A stretch of 47,513 nucleotides of DNA, from NCBI GenBank assembly GCA_017403265.1, contig JAFQOJ010000025.1, forward strand, positions 1 to 47,513. The letters run 5' to 3'. Positions 32,680-40,487 of the stretch are shown here, piece after piece. Position 1 is the stretch's first letter. Each line of letters starts with the position of its first letter. The stretch comes from Clostridia bacterium. GTDB taxonomy: Bacteria; Bacillota; Clostridia; Oscillospirales; Acutalibacteraceae. The position numbers and the translations under genes are program-made. The notes beneath the pieces were generated by a model. The model did not search any database and was not told where the DNA came from. It saw only the letters and a program-made list of their open reading frames with translations.

Positions 32680-32702
32680 ATTACTCTCCTTGAAAGTAAG
32701 TT

Positions 32703-33377
32703 TTATTCATTATCCTCAATAAGACTGTAAAGTCCGTCTAAAACATCCGATAAAGTACCTACATTATCTATAAGTCCTGTTTGTACAGCTTTCTCTCCCG
32801 AAAGCACAGAGCCAACATCGGTCACCATTTCGCCCGTATTCATCATAAGCGAAGTAAACTCATCCTTGCTAATTTTTGAGTTGCGCACAACAAAATCGGT
32901 AATGCGCTCTTGCATACGGGCAAAGTGGTTAAACATTTGAGGGACACCAATTACAAGCCCATTTGTTCTTACAGGGTGCACGGTCATTGTAGCCGACGGC
33001 GCTATATAAGATTTTTTTGCCGAAACTGCAAGCGGAACACCGATAGAATGTCCACCGCCCAAAACAAAGGATACCGTTGGCTTTTTAAGACCAGAAATAA
33101 GCTCTGCTATAGCAAGACCTGCTTCTACATCGCCGCCTACAGTATTAAGGATTACAAGCAAACCCTCTATATCCTGTGATTCCTCTACCGCCACTAGCTG
33201 AGGTATAATATGCTCATACTTAGTGGTTTTGCTCTGTTCTGACAAAACAGTATGCCCTTCAATTTCACCAATTATTGTAAGACAGTAGATTTTATGCTTA
33301 CCAGAAAATGCAGTTATTGCACCGAACTCATTTATTTGTTCTGTTTTTGAATTTTGATTGTTTGTTTTGTCGCTCAT
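32703..33377 (-). CDS. ClpP/TepA-like serine protease
   Basis: The 224-residue protein has the ClpP/crotonase fold as in the Bacillus protein TepA: TIIGEIEGH, VILNTVGGDVEAGLAIAELI, the active-site strand FVLGGGHSIGVPLAVSA (with the probable nucleophile Ser after GGH) and ATMTVHPVR holding the His. There is no signal peptide, so it is cytoplasmic or membrane-associated. Members sit beside spoIIIE/ftsK in many Bacillota, as here. The substrate is unknown. GGGTGA precedes the ATG, and its own promoter drives the three-gene unit. Confidence 0.9.
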   Translation of the reverse strand: MSDKTNNQNSKTEQINEFGAITAFSGKHKIYCLTIIGEIEGHTVLSEQSKTTKYEHIIPQLVAVEESQDIEGLLVILNTVGGDVEAGLAIAELISGLKKPTVSFVLGGGHSIGVPLAVSAKKSYIAPSATMTVHPVRTNGLVIGVPQMFNHFARMQERITDFVVRNSKISKDEFTSLMMNTGEMVTDVGSVLSGEKAVQTGLIDNVGTLSDVLDGLYSLIEDNE

Positions 33378-33448
33378 TTAATTCACCCAAAAATAGTATG
33401 TAAAAAATTCGGGCAATAATTCAGCGAAAAATAATTTCATACTTATTT

Positions 33449-33477
33449 ATTATACCATATAAACTTAAATATAACAA
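33449..33477 (-). promoter_or_regulatory. Promoter of the TepA-FtsK-MBL operon
   Basis: On the minus strand, TTGTTA (33472-33477), 17-bp spacer, TATAAT (33449-33454). Confidence 0.8.
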
Positions 33478-33491
33478 GTTTTAAAAAAAGA

Positions 33492-33520
33492 TTGTAAAAT
33501 TTATCTTTTTATGATATCAT
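33492..33520 (+). promoter_or_regulatory. Promoter of the E2-like gene
   Basis: TTGTAA (33492-33497), 17-bp spacer, TATCAT (33515-33520), divergent from the FtsK operon promoter. Confidence 0.6.
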
Positions 33521-33566
33521 TATTTATGGATTTATTTTTACAAAATTCGACAAAAAGGGGAAAAAT

Positions 33567-34409
33567 ATGAGAGCAGACGGCAGAAGACTTAAAAATACTG
33601 ACCCTATGTATAGGGTTGCAGCACATATTATGGATAAGCGTGTTGACTCAATGAATATGACCACCATCGATATTCCGTATCAACCCATTCAGGATTATGT
33701 GAACAAGAAACGAAAAGACGGTATTTCAATAAGCCATATGGCGATAATTATTGCGGCTTATGTTCGCACTATGGCAAAATTTCCCGAACTCAACCGTTTT
33801 ATTGTTAACAAAAAGGTTTATCTTCGTAACGAGATTGCAGTAGGTATGGTGGTATTGCAGTCACTTGAAAGTCACGAAGGCACAATGTCTAAAATGTATT
33901 TCGACAAAGCGAACACCGTTTTTGATGTTAATAATACAATAAATAAATATGTCACCGAAAACCGCGAAGCACCCGAAAACAACGGTACCGAAAAGATTAT
34001 TAAAATACTTTTAAGTATTCCCGGTCTTTTAACGGTTGGTGTAAAGCTGTTTAAATTTTTAGATAAACACGGTTTATTGCCTAAAGCTATTATCGATATG
34101 TCACCCTTCCATATGAGCCTTGGTATTACAAACCTAGCTTCTATTCGTACTAACCACATTTATCACCACTGTTACGAATTTGGTACCACAAGTGTATTTT
34201 TAGCTATGGGTAATCTTCGTGATGTACCAAAACGCAAGGGTGGAGAAATTACTTTTGAACGCAGTATGCCCATAGGTGTTACTATGGATGAGCGTATCTG
34301 TTCGGGCAGTTATTTTGCTACCGCTTTCAGATATATGAAAAAATTACTTGCAAACCCCGAAGTGTTAGAGCTTCCACCCGAAGAAATTATCGAAGACACT
34401 TGTAAATAA
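33567..34409 (+). CDS. Stand-alone 2-oxoacid dehydrogenase E2-like acyltransferase without the catalytic motif
   Basis: The 280-residue protein is only the catalytic (CAT-like) fold of E2 chains, with no lipoyl or E1/E3-binding domain: RVAAHIMDKRVDSMNMTT, SISHMAIIIAAYVRTMAKFPELNRFI, EIAVGMVV, and FHMSLGITNLASI. The motif that carries the catalytic His in E2 and chloramphenicol acetyltransferase (DHRVxDG) reads DERICSG at residues 241-247, so both His and Asp are missing. No E1 or E3 genes are near. It may be a non-catalytic acyl-CoA binder or use another chemistry. Family assignment is sound, function unknown. AAAAAGGGG precedes the ATG. Confidence 0.82.
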   Translation: MRADGRRLKNTDPMYRVAAHIMDKRVDSMNMTTIDIPYQPIQDYVNKKRKDGISISHMAIIIAAYVRTMAKFPELNRFIVNKKVYLRNEIAVGMVVLQSLESHEGTMSKMYFDKANTVFDVNNTINKYVTENREAPENNGTEKIIKILLSIPGLLTVGVKLFKFLDKHGLLPKAIIDMSPFHMSLGITNLASIRTNHIYHHCYEFGTTSVFLAMGNLRDVPKRKGGEITFERSMPIGVTMDERICSGSYFATAFRYMKKLLANPEVLELPPEEIIEDTCK

Positions 34410-34413
34410 GGCT

Positions 34414-34442
34414 TGATTTTAAAAGTATTATAGTATAAAATA
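34414..34442 (+). promoter_or_regulatory. Promoter of the aldolase gene
   Basis: TTGATT (34414-34419), 17-bp spacer, TAAAAT (34437-34442), so the aldolase gene is separate from the E2-like gene. Confidence 0.65.
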
Positions 34443-34475
34443 TTTATAGCAAAAACTACTATTGGAGGAACAAAA

Positions 34476-35339
34476 ATGTTAGTATCAGCAAAAGAAATGC
34501 TTCAAAAAGCAAAGGCAGGCAAATATGCCGTAGGTCAGTTCAATATCAACAACCTTGAATGGACCAAGGCTATTTTACAAACCGCACAGGAATTAAATTC
34601 TCCTGTTATCTTAGGCGTTTCCGAAGGCGCAGGTAAATATATGTGCGGATATACCACTATCGTTGGTATGGTAAACGGTATGATAAACGAGCTTGGTATT
34701 ACAGTTCCTGTAGCTCTTCACTTAGACCACGGCTCTTATGAACACGCTAAGAAGTGCATTGAAGCAGGCTTCTCTTCTGTAATGTTTGATGGCTCTCACT
34801 ATCCGATTGAAGAAAACATTGCAAAAACTAAGGAATTAGTTGAATATTGCAACAAATTAGGTTTATCTTTAGAAGCCGAAGTAGGCTCTATCGGCGGCGA
34901 AGAAGACGGCGTTGTAGGCGCAGGTGAGGTTGCAGACCCCAACGAATGCAAAATGATTGCCGACTTAGGCGTTACTATGCTTGCTGCAGGTATCGGCAAT
35001 ATTCACGGTAAGTACCCTGAAAATTGGGCAGGTCTTAGCTTTGATACCCTTGACGATATCCAAAAGCTCACAGGTGATATGCCTTTAGTTTTACACGGTG
35101 GTACAGGTATCCCTGCTGATATGATTAAGAAGGCTATTTCTTTAGGCGTTTCTAAAATTAATGTTAATACCGAATGTCAGCTTGCTTTCGCTGCTGCTAC
35201 CCGCAAGTATGTTGAAGCAGGCAAGGATTTACAGGGCAAGGGCTTTGACCCACGTAAGCTTTTAGCAGACGGCTCACAAGCCATTAAAGATACAGTTAAA
35301 GAAAAGATGGAGCTTTTCGGTTCTGTAAACAAGGCATAA
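34476..35339 (+). CDS. fba: Class II fructose-1,6-bisphosphate aldolase
   Basis: This zinc-dependent enzyme splits fructose-1,6-bisphosphate into DHAP and glyceraldehyde-3-phosphate. The 287 residues show AVGQFNINNLEW, the LHLDHGSYE segment (81-89, with the catalytic Asp84 and zinc ligand His85), LEAEVGSIGGEEDG, AGIGNIHGKYP and LHGGTGIPADMIK. Codon use is strongly optimised, as expected of a highly expressed glycolytic gene. GGAGGA is 8 bases upstream. It is monocistronic, with its own promoter and terminator. Confidence 0.96.
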   Translation: MLVSAKEMLQKAKAGKYAVGQFNINNLEWTKAILQTAQELNSPVILGVSEGAGKYMCGYTTIVGMVNGMINELGITVPVALHLDHGSYEHAKKCIEAGFSSVMFDGSHYPIEENIAKTKELVEYCNKLGLSLEAEVGSIGGEEDGVVGAGEVADPNECKMIADLGVTMLAAGIGNIHGKYPENWAGLSFDTLDDIQKLTGDMPLVLHGGTGIPADMIKKAISLGVSKINVNTECQLAFAAATRKYVEAGKDLQGKGFDPRKLLADGSQAIKDTVKEKMELFGSVNKA

Positions 35340-35357
35340 TTATTAGTTATACCTATT

Positions 35358-35395
35358 AAGCAGTATGTAAGTAATCCTTACATACTGCTTTTTTA
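35358..35395 (+). terminator. Terminator after the aldolase gene
   Basis: AAGCAGTATGTAA pairs perfectly with TTACATACTGCTT (13 bp, loop GTAATCC), followed by TTTT. Confidence 0.92.
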
Positions 35396-35404
35396 TAAAA
35401 ATCC

Positions 35405-35433
35405 TTGAATTTGTAAATGTGATGTGATAAGAT
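35405..35433 (+). promoter_or_regulatory. Promoter of the GH39-like gene
   Basis: TTGAAT (35405-35410), 17-bp spacer, TAAGAT (35428-35433). Confidence 0.55.
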
Positions 35434-35496
35434 ATGCGTGGGATTTATAGTAAAAGAATAACCCCAAAGTTTTTGTCTTTTATGAGGTGATAGACA

Positions 35497-36840
35497 ATGG
35501 AAAATATTAAAATCAATTTTAGTAAACCCGTAGGACCTATGAAGCCAATGCATGCTGTTAATAACGGTCCGTTAGCCAAAAGCGTTAGAGCAACCGATAA
35601 CTTTGACCTTTATGCCGCTGCAGGCTTCCCTTATGCCCGTAACCACGATGCATCCTTTTATTCCGGTTATGGCGGCGAGCATACCGTAGATGTGCATAGA
35701 ATTTTTAAAAATTTTGAGAGGGACGAAAACGACCCTGCTTCATATATGTTCGCTTCAACTGATAAATATGTTAAAAATACAATTGATGCAGGCACTAAAG
35801 TCTTCTACCGTTTAGGCGCTAGTATTGAACACGGTCAGAAGTGGGGTACATTCCCACCCAAAGATTTTGCAAAATGGGCAAGGATTTGCGAGCATATTAT
35901 TAGACACTATACTGAAGGCTGGGCAGACGGCTTTAATTACGATATTGAGTATTGGGAAATTTGGAACGAGCCCGAGTGTGTAAATGCTGACGGTTCAAAC
36001 CCCTGTTGGCAGGGAACTCCTGAACAGTTTATCGAGTTTTATACCATTGTAGCGTCACATTTGAAAAGCTGCTTCCCACACCTTAAAATAGGCGGCCCCG
36101 CATTTACTTCACCTTGGAGAAATAAATTTAAAAGAGATTTCTTAAAGAATGTTAAAGAAAACAACGTTCCGCTTGACTTCTATTCATACCATTGCTACGC
36201 TGCAGCACCTATTGGCATTTATGAAGCAGTTATTGAAGGCGAAAAAGCTTTGGCAGAATATGACCTCCAGAGCACCGAAACCATTTTAAACGAATGGAAC
36301 TATGTTAAGGGTTGGCGCGGTGACGATTGGAAAGCTACTCTTGAAGGCGAGCAAGGACTTTTGGGTTCGGCTTTCACAGCCTCTGCTATGAGCCTTTGTC
36401 AGTATTCGTCCTTAGGTATGCTTATGTACTATGAGGCACGTCCATGTAGCATGAGCGGAATATTTGATACCGATATGCCGTGGAAGCCCCGCAAGTCATA
36501 TTATTCATTTAAAATGTTCAGTGAACTTTATAAATTAGGCACCGCTGTAGAGCTTTCGAGCGATAGCAAAACAGTATTTGGCTGCGCTGCAACTAATGAT
36601 GAGAAGTGTGCTGTTATGTTCTCTCACTTCAGCGCTGACGAGAATGCTGCCCCCGAAACTGTAAAGGTTGATATGAGCGGCTTTAGTTGCGAAAACGGTG
36701 TTAAGGCGCAGTATTATTTAATTGATGAAGAACACAACCTTGGGCTTGTAAAAGAGGAAGTTCTTACAGGTGATTCATTTGCCGCAACGGTTGAATTACC
36801 ACTTTATTCTTCTTGTCTTATAATGCTTGAAAAGAACTAA
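35497..36840 (+). CDS. GH39-like glycoside hydrolase (clan GH-A), cytoplasmic
   Basis: The 447-residue retaining glycosidase has the GH39 pattern: the acid/base Glu in YWEIWNEPE (N157-E158) and the probable nucleophile E266 in TILNEWNYV. A TIM barrel precedes a C-terminal beta-sandwich (about 350-447). GH39 members are beta-xylosidases or iduronidases. No signal peptide is present, so it acts on imported oligosaccharides. Subtype cannot be assigned. The gene has its own promoter and terminator and is not in an operon with a transporter here. AGGTGA is the ribosome site. Confidence 0.85.
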   Translation: MENIKINFSKPVGPMKPMHAVNNGPLAKSVRATDNFDLYAAAGFPYARNHDASFYSGYGGEHTVDVHRIFKNFERDENDPASYMFASTDKYVKNTIDAGTKVFYRLGASIEHGQKWGTFPPKDFAKWARICEHIIRHYTEGWADGFNYDIEYWEIWNEPECVNADGSNPCWQGTPEQFIEFYTIVASHLKSCFPHLKIGGPAFTSPWRNKFKRDFLKNVKENNVPLDFYSYHCYAAAPIGIYEAVIEGEKALAEYDLQSTETILNEWNYVKGWRGDDWKATLEGEQGLLGSAFTASAMSLCQYSSLGMLMYYEARPCSMSGIFDTDMPWKPRKSYYSFKMFSELYKLGTAVELSSDSKTVFGCAATNDEKCAVMFSHFSADENAAPETVKVDMSGFSCENGVKAQYYLIDEEHNLGLVKEEVLTGDSFAATVELPLYSSCLIMLEKN

Positions 36841-36845
36841 TAAAC

Positions 36846-36881
36846 TAATAAAACCCCGTAATTTACGGGGTTTTATTTTTT
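36846..36881. terminator. Bidirectional terminator, GH39-like / HAD genes
   Basis: AATAAAACCCCGTA (36847-36860) pairs with TACGGGGTTTTATT (36864-36877), with T runs on both sides. It serves convergent genes. Confidence 0.92.
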
Positions 36882-36888
36882 CCTATTG

Positions 36889-37527
36889 TTAACTAAGATC
36901 TAGCAATTCCGAAAAATCATAGATATAATAATCGGTATTCTCTTTAATCTGTTCTGTATATTCCTTTGAACTGTCGTCATAAACTCCGCACACGCACATA
37001 CCTGCCGATTTTGCTGTCATATCGGCATTCAAATTATCATCAAGAAACAGGATATTCTCTACTTTTTCACCTATTCTTTCAGCCGCCATTTTATAAATTT
37101 CGGGATTGGCCTTTGTTGTTTCAAAATCGTCACAAGACCACACATTATCAAACAAATCATAAATGCCTAATCTTTTAAGACAGGCATCTAAAGTTATATG
37201 CGGACTGGCTGTTAAAACATTTAAACTAGCGCCGCTTTCTTTTAACTCCTTTAATACCGATATTACATTTTTCTTTGCGGGAATATGATAAAAATACGCT
37301 TCTTTCATATACTTTTTCATCAATGAAACAATTTCTTCTATAGGAAGTGAGAGTCCCATTTTTATATAGTATTTTGCAGTGCCTAAAACACCAAGCGGTG
37401 TTATTATTTTAATTATATCGTCATTATAGGCAATGCCGTTATCATTAAGAATTTTAAGCATTGCTGAAATATATGTTGGCATAGAATCAACCAATGTGCC
37501 GTCGAAATCAAAAAGATAAGTTTTCAT
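36889..37527 (-). CDS. HAD-superfamily phosphatase (phosphoglycolate-phosphatase-like)
   Basis: The 212-residue hydrolase starts with the motif I KTYLFDFDGTLVDSMPT (nucleophile Asp in DFDGT). Motif II is in LNVLTASPH, motif III Lys in TTKANPEIY and motif IV is FLDDN. The cap domain is the small helical type. It would dephosphorylate a small sugar or glycolate phosphate. The upstream frame is open for 25 more codons into the amidohydrolase gene, but ATG 37527 has AGGTGA just before it and begins at the usual first strand. It follows the amidohydrolase stop by 4 bases. Confidence 0.9.
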   Translation of the reverse strand: MKTYLFDFDGTLVDSMPTYISAMLKILNDNGIAYNDDIIKIITPLGVLGTAKYYIKMGLSLPIEEIVSLMKKYMKEAYFYHIPAKKNVISVLKELKESGASLNVLTASPHITLDACLKRLGIYDLFDNVWSCDDFETTKANPEIYKMAAERIGEKVENILFLDDNLNADMTAKSAGMCVCGVYDDSSKEYTEQIKENTDYYIYDFSELLDLS

Positions 37528-37531
37528 AAAT

Positions 37532-38479
37532 TCACCTAAAAAACAGTTTATTGGCATTATTGTAAAATATATCTTCAATCTGACTTTTATTAAGGTCGGC
37601 AAGGATTGCGGTCTGCCGCATTGCCATAAAGCCTTCTGTCATAATATTCCAGGTGTTAAAATTCAAATCAGCTGCTGGTATCCAATGGAATTTATCAGCA
37701 ATAGATACCGCCTTGCCGTCAAACAAGCATATGGGATAATCTGTGCCCCACATACACCGCTTGGCACCTATTTTTTTTAAAATATAAAGCATTGCGGGGG
37801 ATTCACAAATGGCTGAAAAATCAAACCATACATTTTCGTAAGGCACTAATTTGTCAACAACATCAAAAACTGTCCAAGCCGCAAAGGCACGCGCCGCGTG
37901 CGCGAGAATCAATATCGCATCCGGATATTTTTTAGCCATTTTTATAATATAATTAAGATTATTCGGGTGCGAAAGCGCTTCATCCTTTACCAAATGAAGC
38001 GTAATTGCAAGCTTCTTTTCATTAGCCACTACCCACGCGGCTTCGGGCAAATATTCTTCTATGTTGGCATACATATTATCGGGTCTTTTAGCATATATAC
38101 AATAACATTTTAAACCGCGAATATTTTTATGAACAAGCCGTTTTTCTATATCAGCAACTGTATCTGTAGCCAAAACCATTATTTCTGCAACATTGTCGGT
38201 ATATTTATCTAATTGTGAGCAAACAAACTTAACCGAGTTATCCATTTCGGCAGGATTTTTAAGCTGGGCTTCCGGGAAAACTATACCGTTACAACGCACT
38301 ATTCTATTTTTACTATACACCTTGATATCATCATAATAATTTTGGAATGTAGTATAACTGCAAGAAGCGGTGTTAAGGTGCGAAATATGCATATGCGCGT
38401 CAAACAATTTTTCGGGTAAAAAATCGTCAATTATTTTTAAAGCTTCGGTTGAATATTTGCTAATGGTACAATCTTTCAC
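37532..38479 (-). CDS. Amidohydrolase-2 family metal-dependent hydrolase
   Basis: The 315-residue TIM-barrel enzyme has FDAHMHISH near the N-terminus (HxH metal ligands), an ILAHAARAF strand with a third His, and MWGTDYPI with the conserved Asp. Members hydrolyse or decarboxylate small ring or acid substrates. The long insert YAKRPDNMYANIEEYL is ordinary for the family. The gene starts with GTG (38479); AGGAG is 9 bases upstream. It heads a two-gene operon with the HAD phosphatase. Specific substrate unknown. Confidence 0.85.
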   Translation of the reverse strand: MKDCTISKYSTEALKIIDDFLPEKLFDAHMHISHLNTASCSYTTFQNYYDDIKVYSKNRIVRCNGIVFPEAQLKNPAEMDNSVKFVCSQLDKYTDNVAEIMVLATDTVADIEKRLVHKNIRGLKCYCIYAKRPDNMYANIEEYLPEAAWVVANEKKLAITLHLVKDEALSHPNNLNYIIKMAKKYPDAILILAHAARAFAAWTVFDVVDKLVPYENVWFDFSAICESPAMLYILKKIGAKRCMWGTDYPICLFDGKAVSIADKFHWIPAADLNFNTWNIMTEGFMAMRQTAILADLNKSQIEDIFYNNANKLFFR

Positions 38480-38510
38480 AACTTTTTTCTCCTATATTTC
38501 AGATAAATTT

Positions 38511-38538
38511 ATTATACCACCGCACCAAAAAAAGTCAA
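38511..38538 (-). promoter_or_regulatory. Promoter of the amidohydrolase-HAD operon
   Basis: On the minus strand, TTGACT (38533-38538), 16-bp spacer, TATAAT (38511-38516). Confidence 0.75.
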
Positions 38539-38604
38539 TGCTTATAAGCCGCTTATCACTCCCACAAAAAGACACCTTTTCTTATAACTTGTCCTTTTTT
38601 TGTA

Positions 38605-38633
38605 TTACACTGAAGAAACCTTTTGCTTATAAT
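38605..38633 (+). promoter_or_regulatory. Promoter of the unrecognised 38667 gene
   Basis: TTACAC (38605-38610, weak), 17-bp spacer, TATAAT (38628-38633). The weak -35 suits activator control, and AraC genes are nearby. Confidence 0.45.
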
Positions 38634-38666
38634 TAATATAAAAACTATTAAAAAGGAATGATTGAT

Positions 38667-39581
38667 ATGCCAAAATCGGTTCTTGAACTTGATATGCACC
38701 GAAATATTGTAGGCGGTTCACCCGAAGAATTACGAAAGGCAATTAAAAACGCCGCTAATCTTAGAATTTTCACAAGCTTCAAGCACAACGAGCATATTGA
38801 CACTGCATCAGACAACGACGAAATGATTCGCGAGGTTTCGGATTTCCCCGCAACATATCTTATTGACGATAAATGGGCATGCGGTATGATGACCTTGCGT
38901 CAGCCCGTAACCTTGCCCGACCGTTTTGGAGACAGAGCGTCTATGTCCTTTTTTATGTATAACGAAAACGGACTTCAAGCCTGCGCACGCCCCTACCTTG
39001 ACGGCAACGGATATATTGAATGTACCGACGAGCCGCCTGTTGACCCATTTAAGAACGACAAAGATGAAAAACCAATGATTCATATGCACGATATCGACTC
39101 GGTGGACGACAGCAAAAACTCAAATATCCGCAACTTTATTTATGATTTTTATTCGTACAATTTCTTAGTTCAGGACGATTGGACCGAGGTTTTAGCTCAC
39201 GATGAAAACGGCAATGTTATTTCAGGATCTGCCCAAGCACTTGACGAAGCATCCACCGCAGGATGTGAAATTAAGGTAGCAATCAGCGGAATATGTGACA
39301 GTATGTGCGATAAAACTCAAAAAATAAAGCACGAGCTTTTTATTGAAACAGGCCCGCATTACTACTACAGCGAAACCGGTTTTATGGTTGTTGAAACAAG
39401 GCCTTTTGTACGTGTGCGCCCCCAAATTCCAATGAGCTATAAAAAAGGTAATTGGGACTTCGGTTGGGCAATTGCAAGAAGTGACGGTCATGTTGCAGGA
39501 TTGTTTTATGACCCATATACCCTTAAGGTTCGCAAAACATATTCAAAACATGCTATGCGTTGGTTTGTGCGTAAAAAATAA
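38667..39581 (+). CDS. Unrecognised conserved-looking cytoplasmic protein
   Basis: I do not recognise this 304-residue protein. It has no signal peptide, no transmembrane segment and no nucleotide-binding motif. Visible features are PATYLIDDKWACGMMTLRQP, ASMSFFMYNENGLQACARPYLDG (a beta-rich core), an acidic stretch DPFKNDKDEKPMIHMHDIDSVDDSKN and a KGNWDFGWAIARSDG segment near the C-terminus. Several His, Asp and Cys (ICDSMCDK) could bind metal. The ATG at 38658 lies only a base or two after AAAAGGA; ATG 38667 has the correct spacing. It is convergent with the AraC gene and shares its terminator. Confidence 0.6.
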   Translation: MPKSVLELDMHRNIVGGSPEELRKAIKNAANLRIFTSFKHNEHIDTASDNDEMIREVSDFPATYLIDDKWACGMMTLRQPVTLPDRFGDRASMSFFMYNENGLQACARPYLDGNGYIECTDEPPVDPFKNDKDEKPMIHMHDIDSVDDSKNSNIRNFIYDFYSYNFLVQDDWTEVLAHDENGNVISGSAQALDEASTAGCEIKVAISGICDSMCDKTQKIKHELFIETGPHYYYSETGFMVVETRPFVRVRPQIPMSYKKGNWDFGWAIARSDGHVAGLFYDPYTLKVRKTYSKHAMRWFVRKK

Positions 39582-39584
39582 CAG

Positions 39585-39616
39585 AAACGGAACAGTTTAG
39601 GCTGTTCCGTTTTTTT
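39585..39616. terminator. Bidirectional terminator at the end of the 38667 and AraC genes
   Basis: AAACGGAACAG pairs with CTGTTCCGTTT (11 bp, loop TTTAGG) followed by TTTT. The hairpin overlaps the last codons of the convergent AraC gene. Confidence 0.88.
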
Positions 39617-40460
39617 GGCTTTTATATTCTTTCGGGGTACACCCGTATGCTTTTTTAAACTGAGAATAAAAATAGCTTTCAGATGAAAAGTCCAGATTTT
39701 CTACAATTTGCGCTACCGTACTGTCGGTATACTGCAAAAGCCGACAAGCCACAGTCAATTTTCGTTCTAATAATAGTTCAGACGGTGATTTATTATAATA
39801 TTTATGCACCGTTCGCGACGCTTGCCTTAAACTAAGGCACAAATTATCAGCTATTGCCTGCATAGATAAACCGTTGCCAAAGTTATTTATCATTTCATCT
39901 ATTTCCATAAAATAACTTTTTTCAGAGATAAAAGCTTTTGCTTCTTTTGTTCCCCTGTCTTCGCAGTTCAATTTATAGAGCTTGTAAAAAATCATCTTTA
40001 AAACGCATACCACCATTTCGGTATTCACACTTTGTTCCAAGAAAATAAGCTTTTCAAGGTCTTTAAGATATACAGCTATCTCTGCGCCCATTTTGAATGT
40101 TAGCGGTTGTTTGCTCTCGAGGAGGTCATATATAAATCTTGCAAAACCGCTGTTGTTCTTTTCAGTATTCTTTTCAATATAGAAAAGAAATCTGTAGCCA
40201 CTGCGGCGAAAAGACAGATGGCTAAAATGTGGCGGCACACACAATATACAGTTATTATACTCTGTCTTTTTGTCTTCATAAAAAAAGGTAAGAGATTGCC
40301 CCTCAACGAAAAACAACTCGCATCCCAAATGGCTGTGCTGATGCATCATAGAGCAAACATGCTCGTCGCGTGATTCAAAATTAAGTATATTTGAATATGA
40401 GTCATCAATGCCTACAACCAAAGATACATCTTTAATTTTAAAGTTATAGCTTGCAGTCAT
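39597..40460 (-). CDS. AraC-family regulator (second)
   Basis: The 287-residue protein has an N-terminal cupin sensor (HQHSHLGCELFFVEGQSLTFFY) and a C-terminal double HTH (LSMQAIADNLCLSLRQASRTVHKY; STVAQIVENLDFSSESYFYSQFKKAYGCTPKEY). The ribosome site is a run of seven G (AAAGGGGGGGC), which is an unusually long homopolymer. It follows the metallophosphoesterase gene by 27 bases, so it is probably translated from the serpin-phosphoesterase transcript or its own promoter. Ligand unknown; a link to sugars is inferred from family and neighbours. Confidence 0.88.
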   Translation of the reverse strand: MTASYNFKIKDVSLVVGIDDSYSNILNFESRDEHVCSMMHQHSHLGCELFFVEGQSLTFFYEDKKTEYNNCILCVPPHFSHLSFRRSGYRFLFYIEKNTEKNNSGFARFIYDLLESKQPLTFKMGAEIAVYLKDLEKLIFLEQSVNTEMVVCVLKMIFYKLYKLNCEDRGTKEAKAFISEKSYFMEIDEMINNFGNGLSMQAIADNLCLSLRQASRTVHKYYNKSPSELLLERKLTVACRLLQYTDSTVAQIVENLDFSSESYFYSQFKKAYGCTPKEYKSQKNGTA

Positions 40461-40487
40461 ATTTGCCCCCCCTTTCTTTGCCGAATT

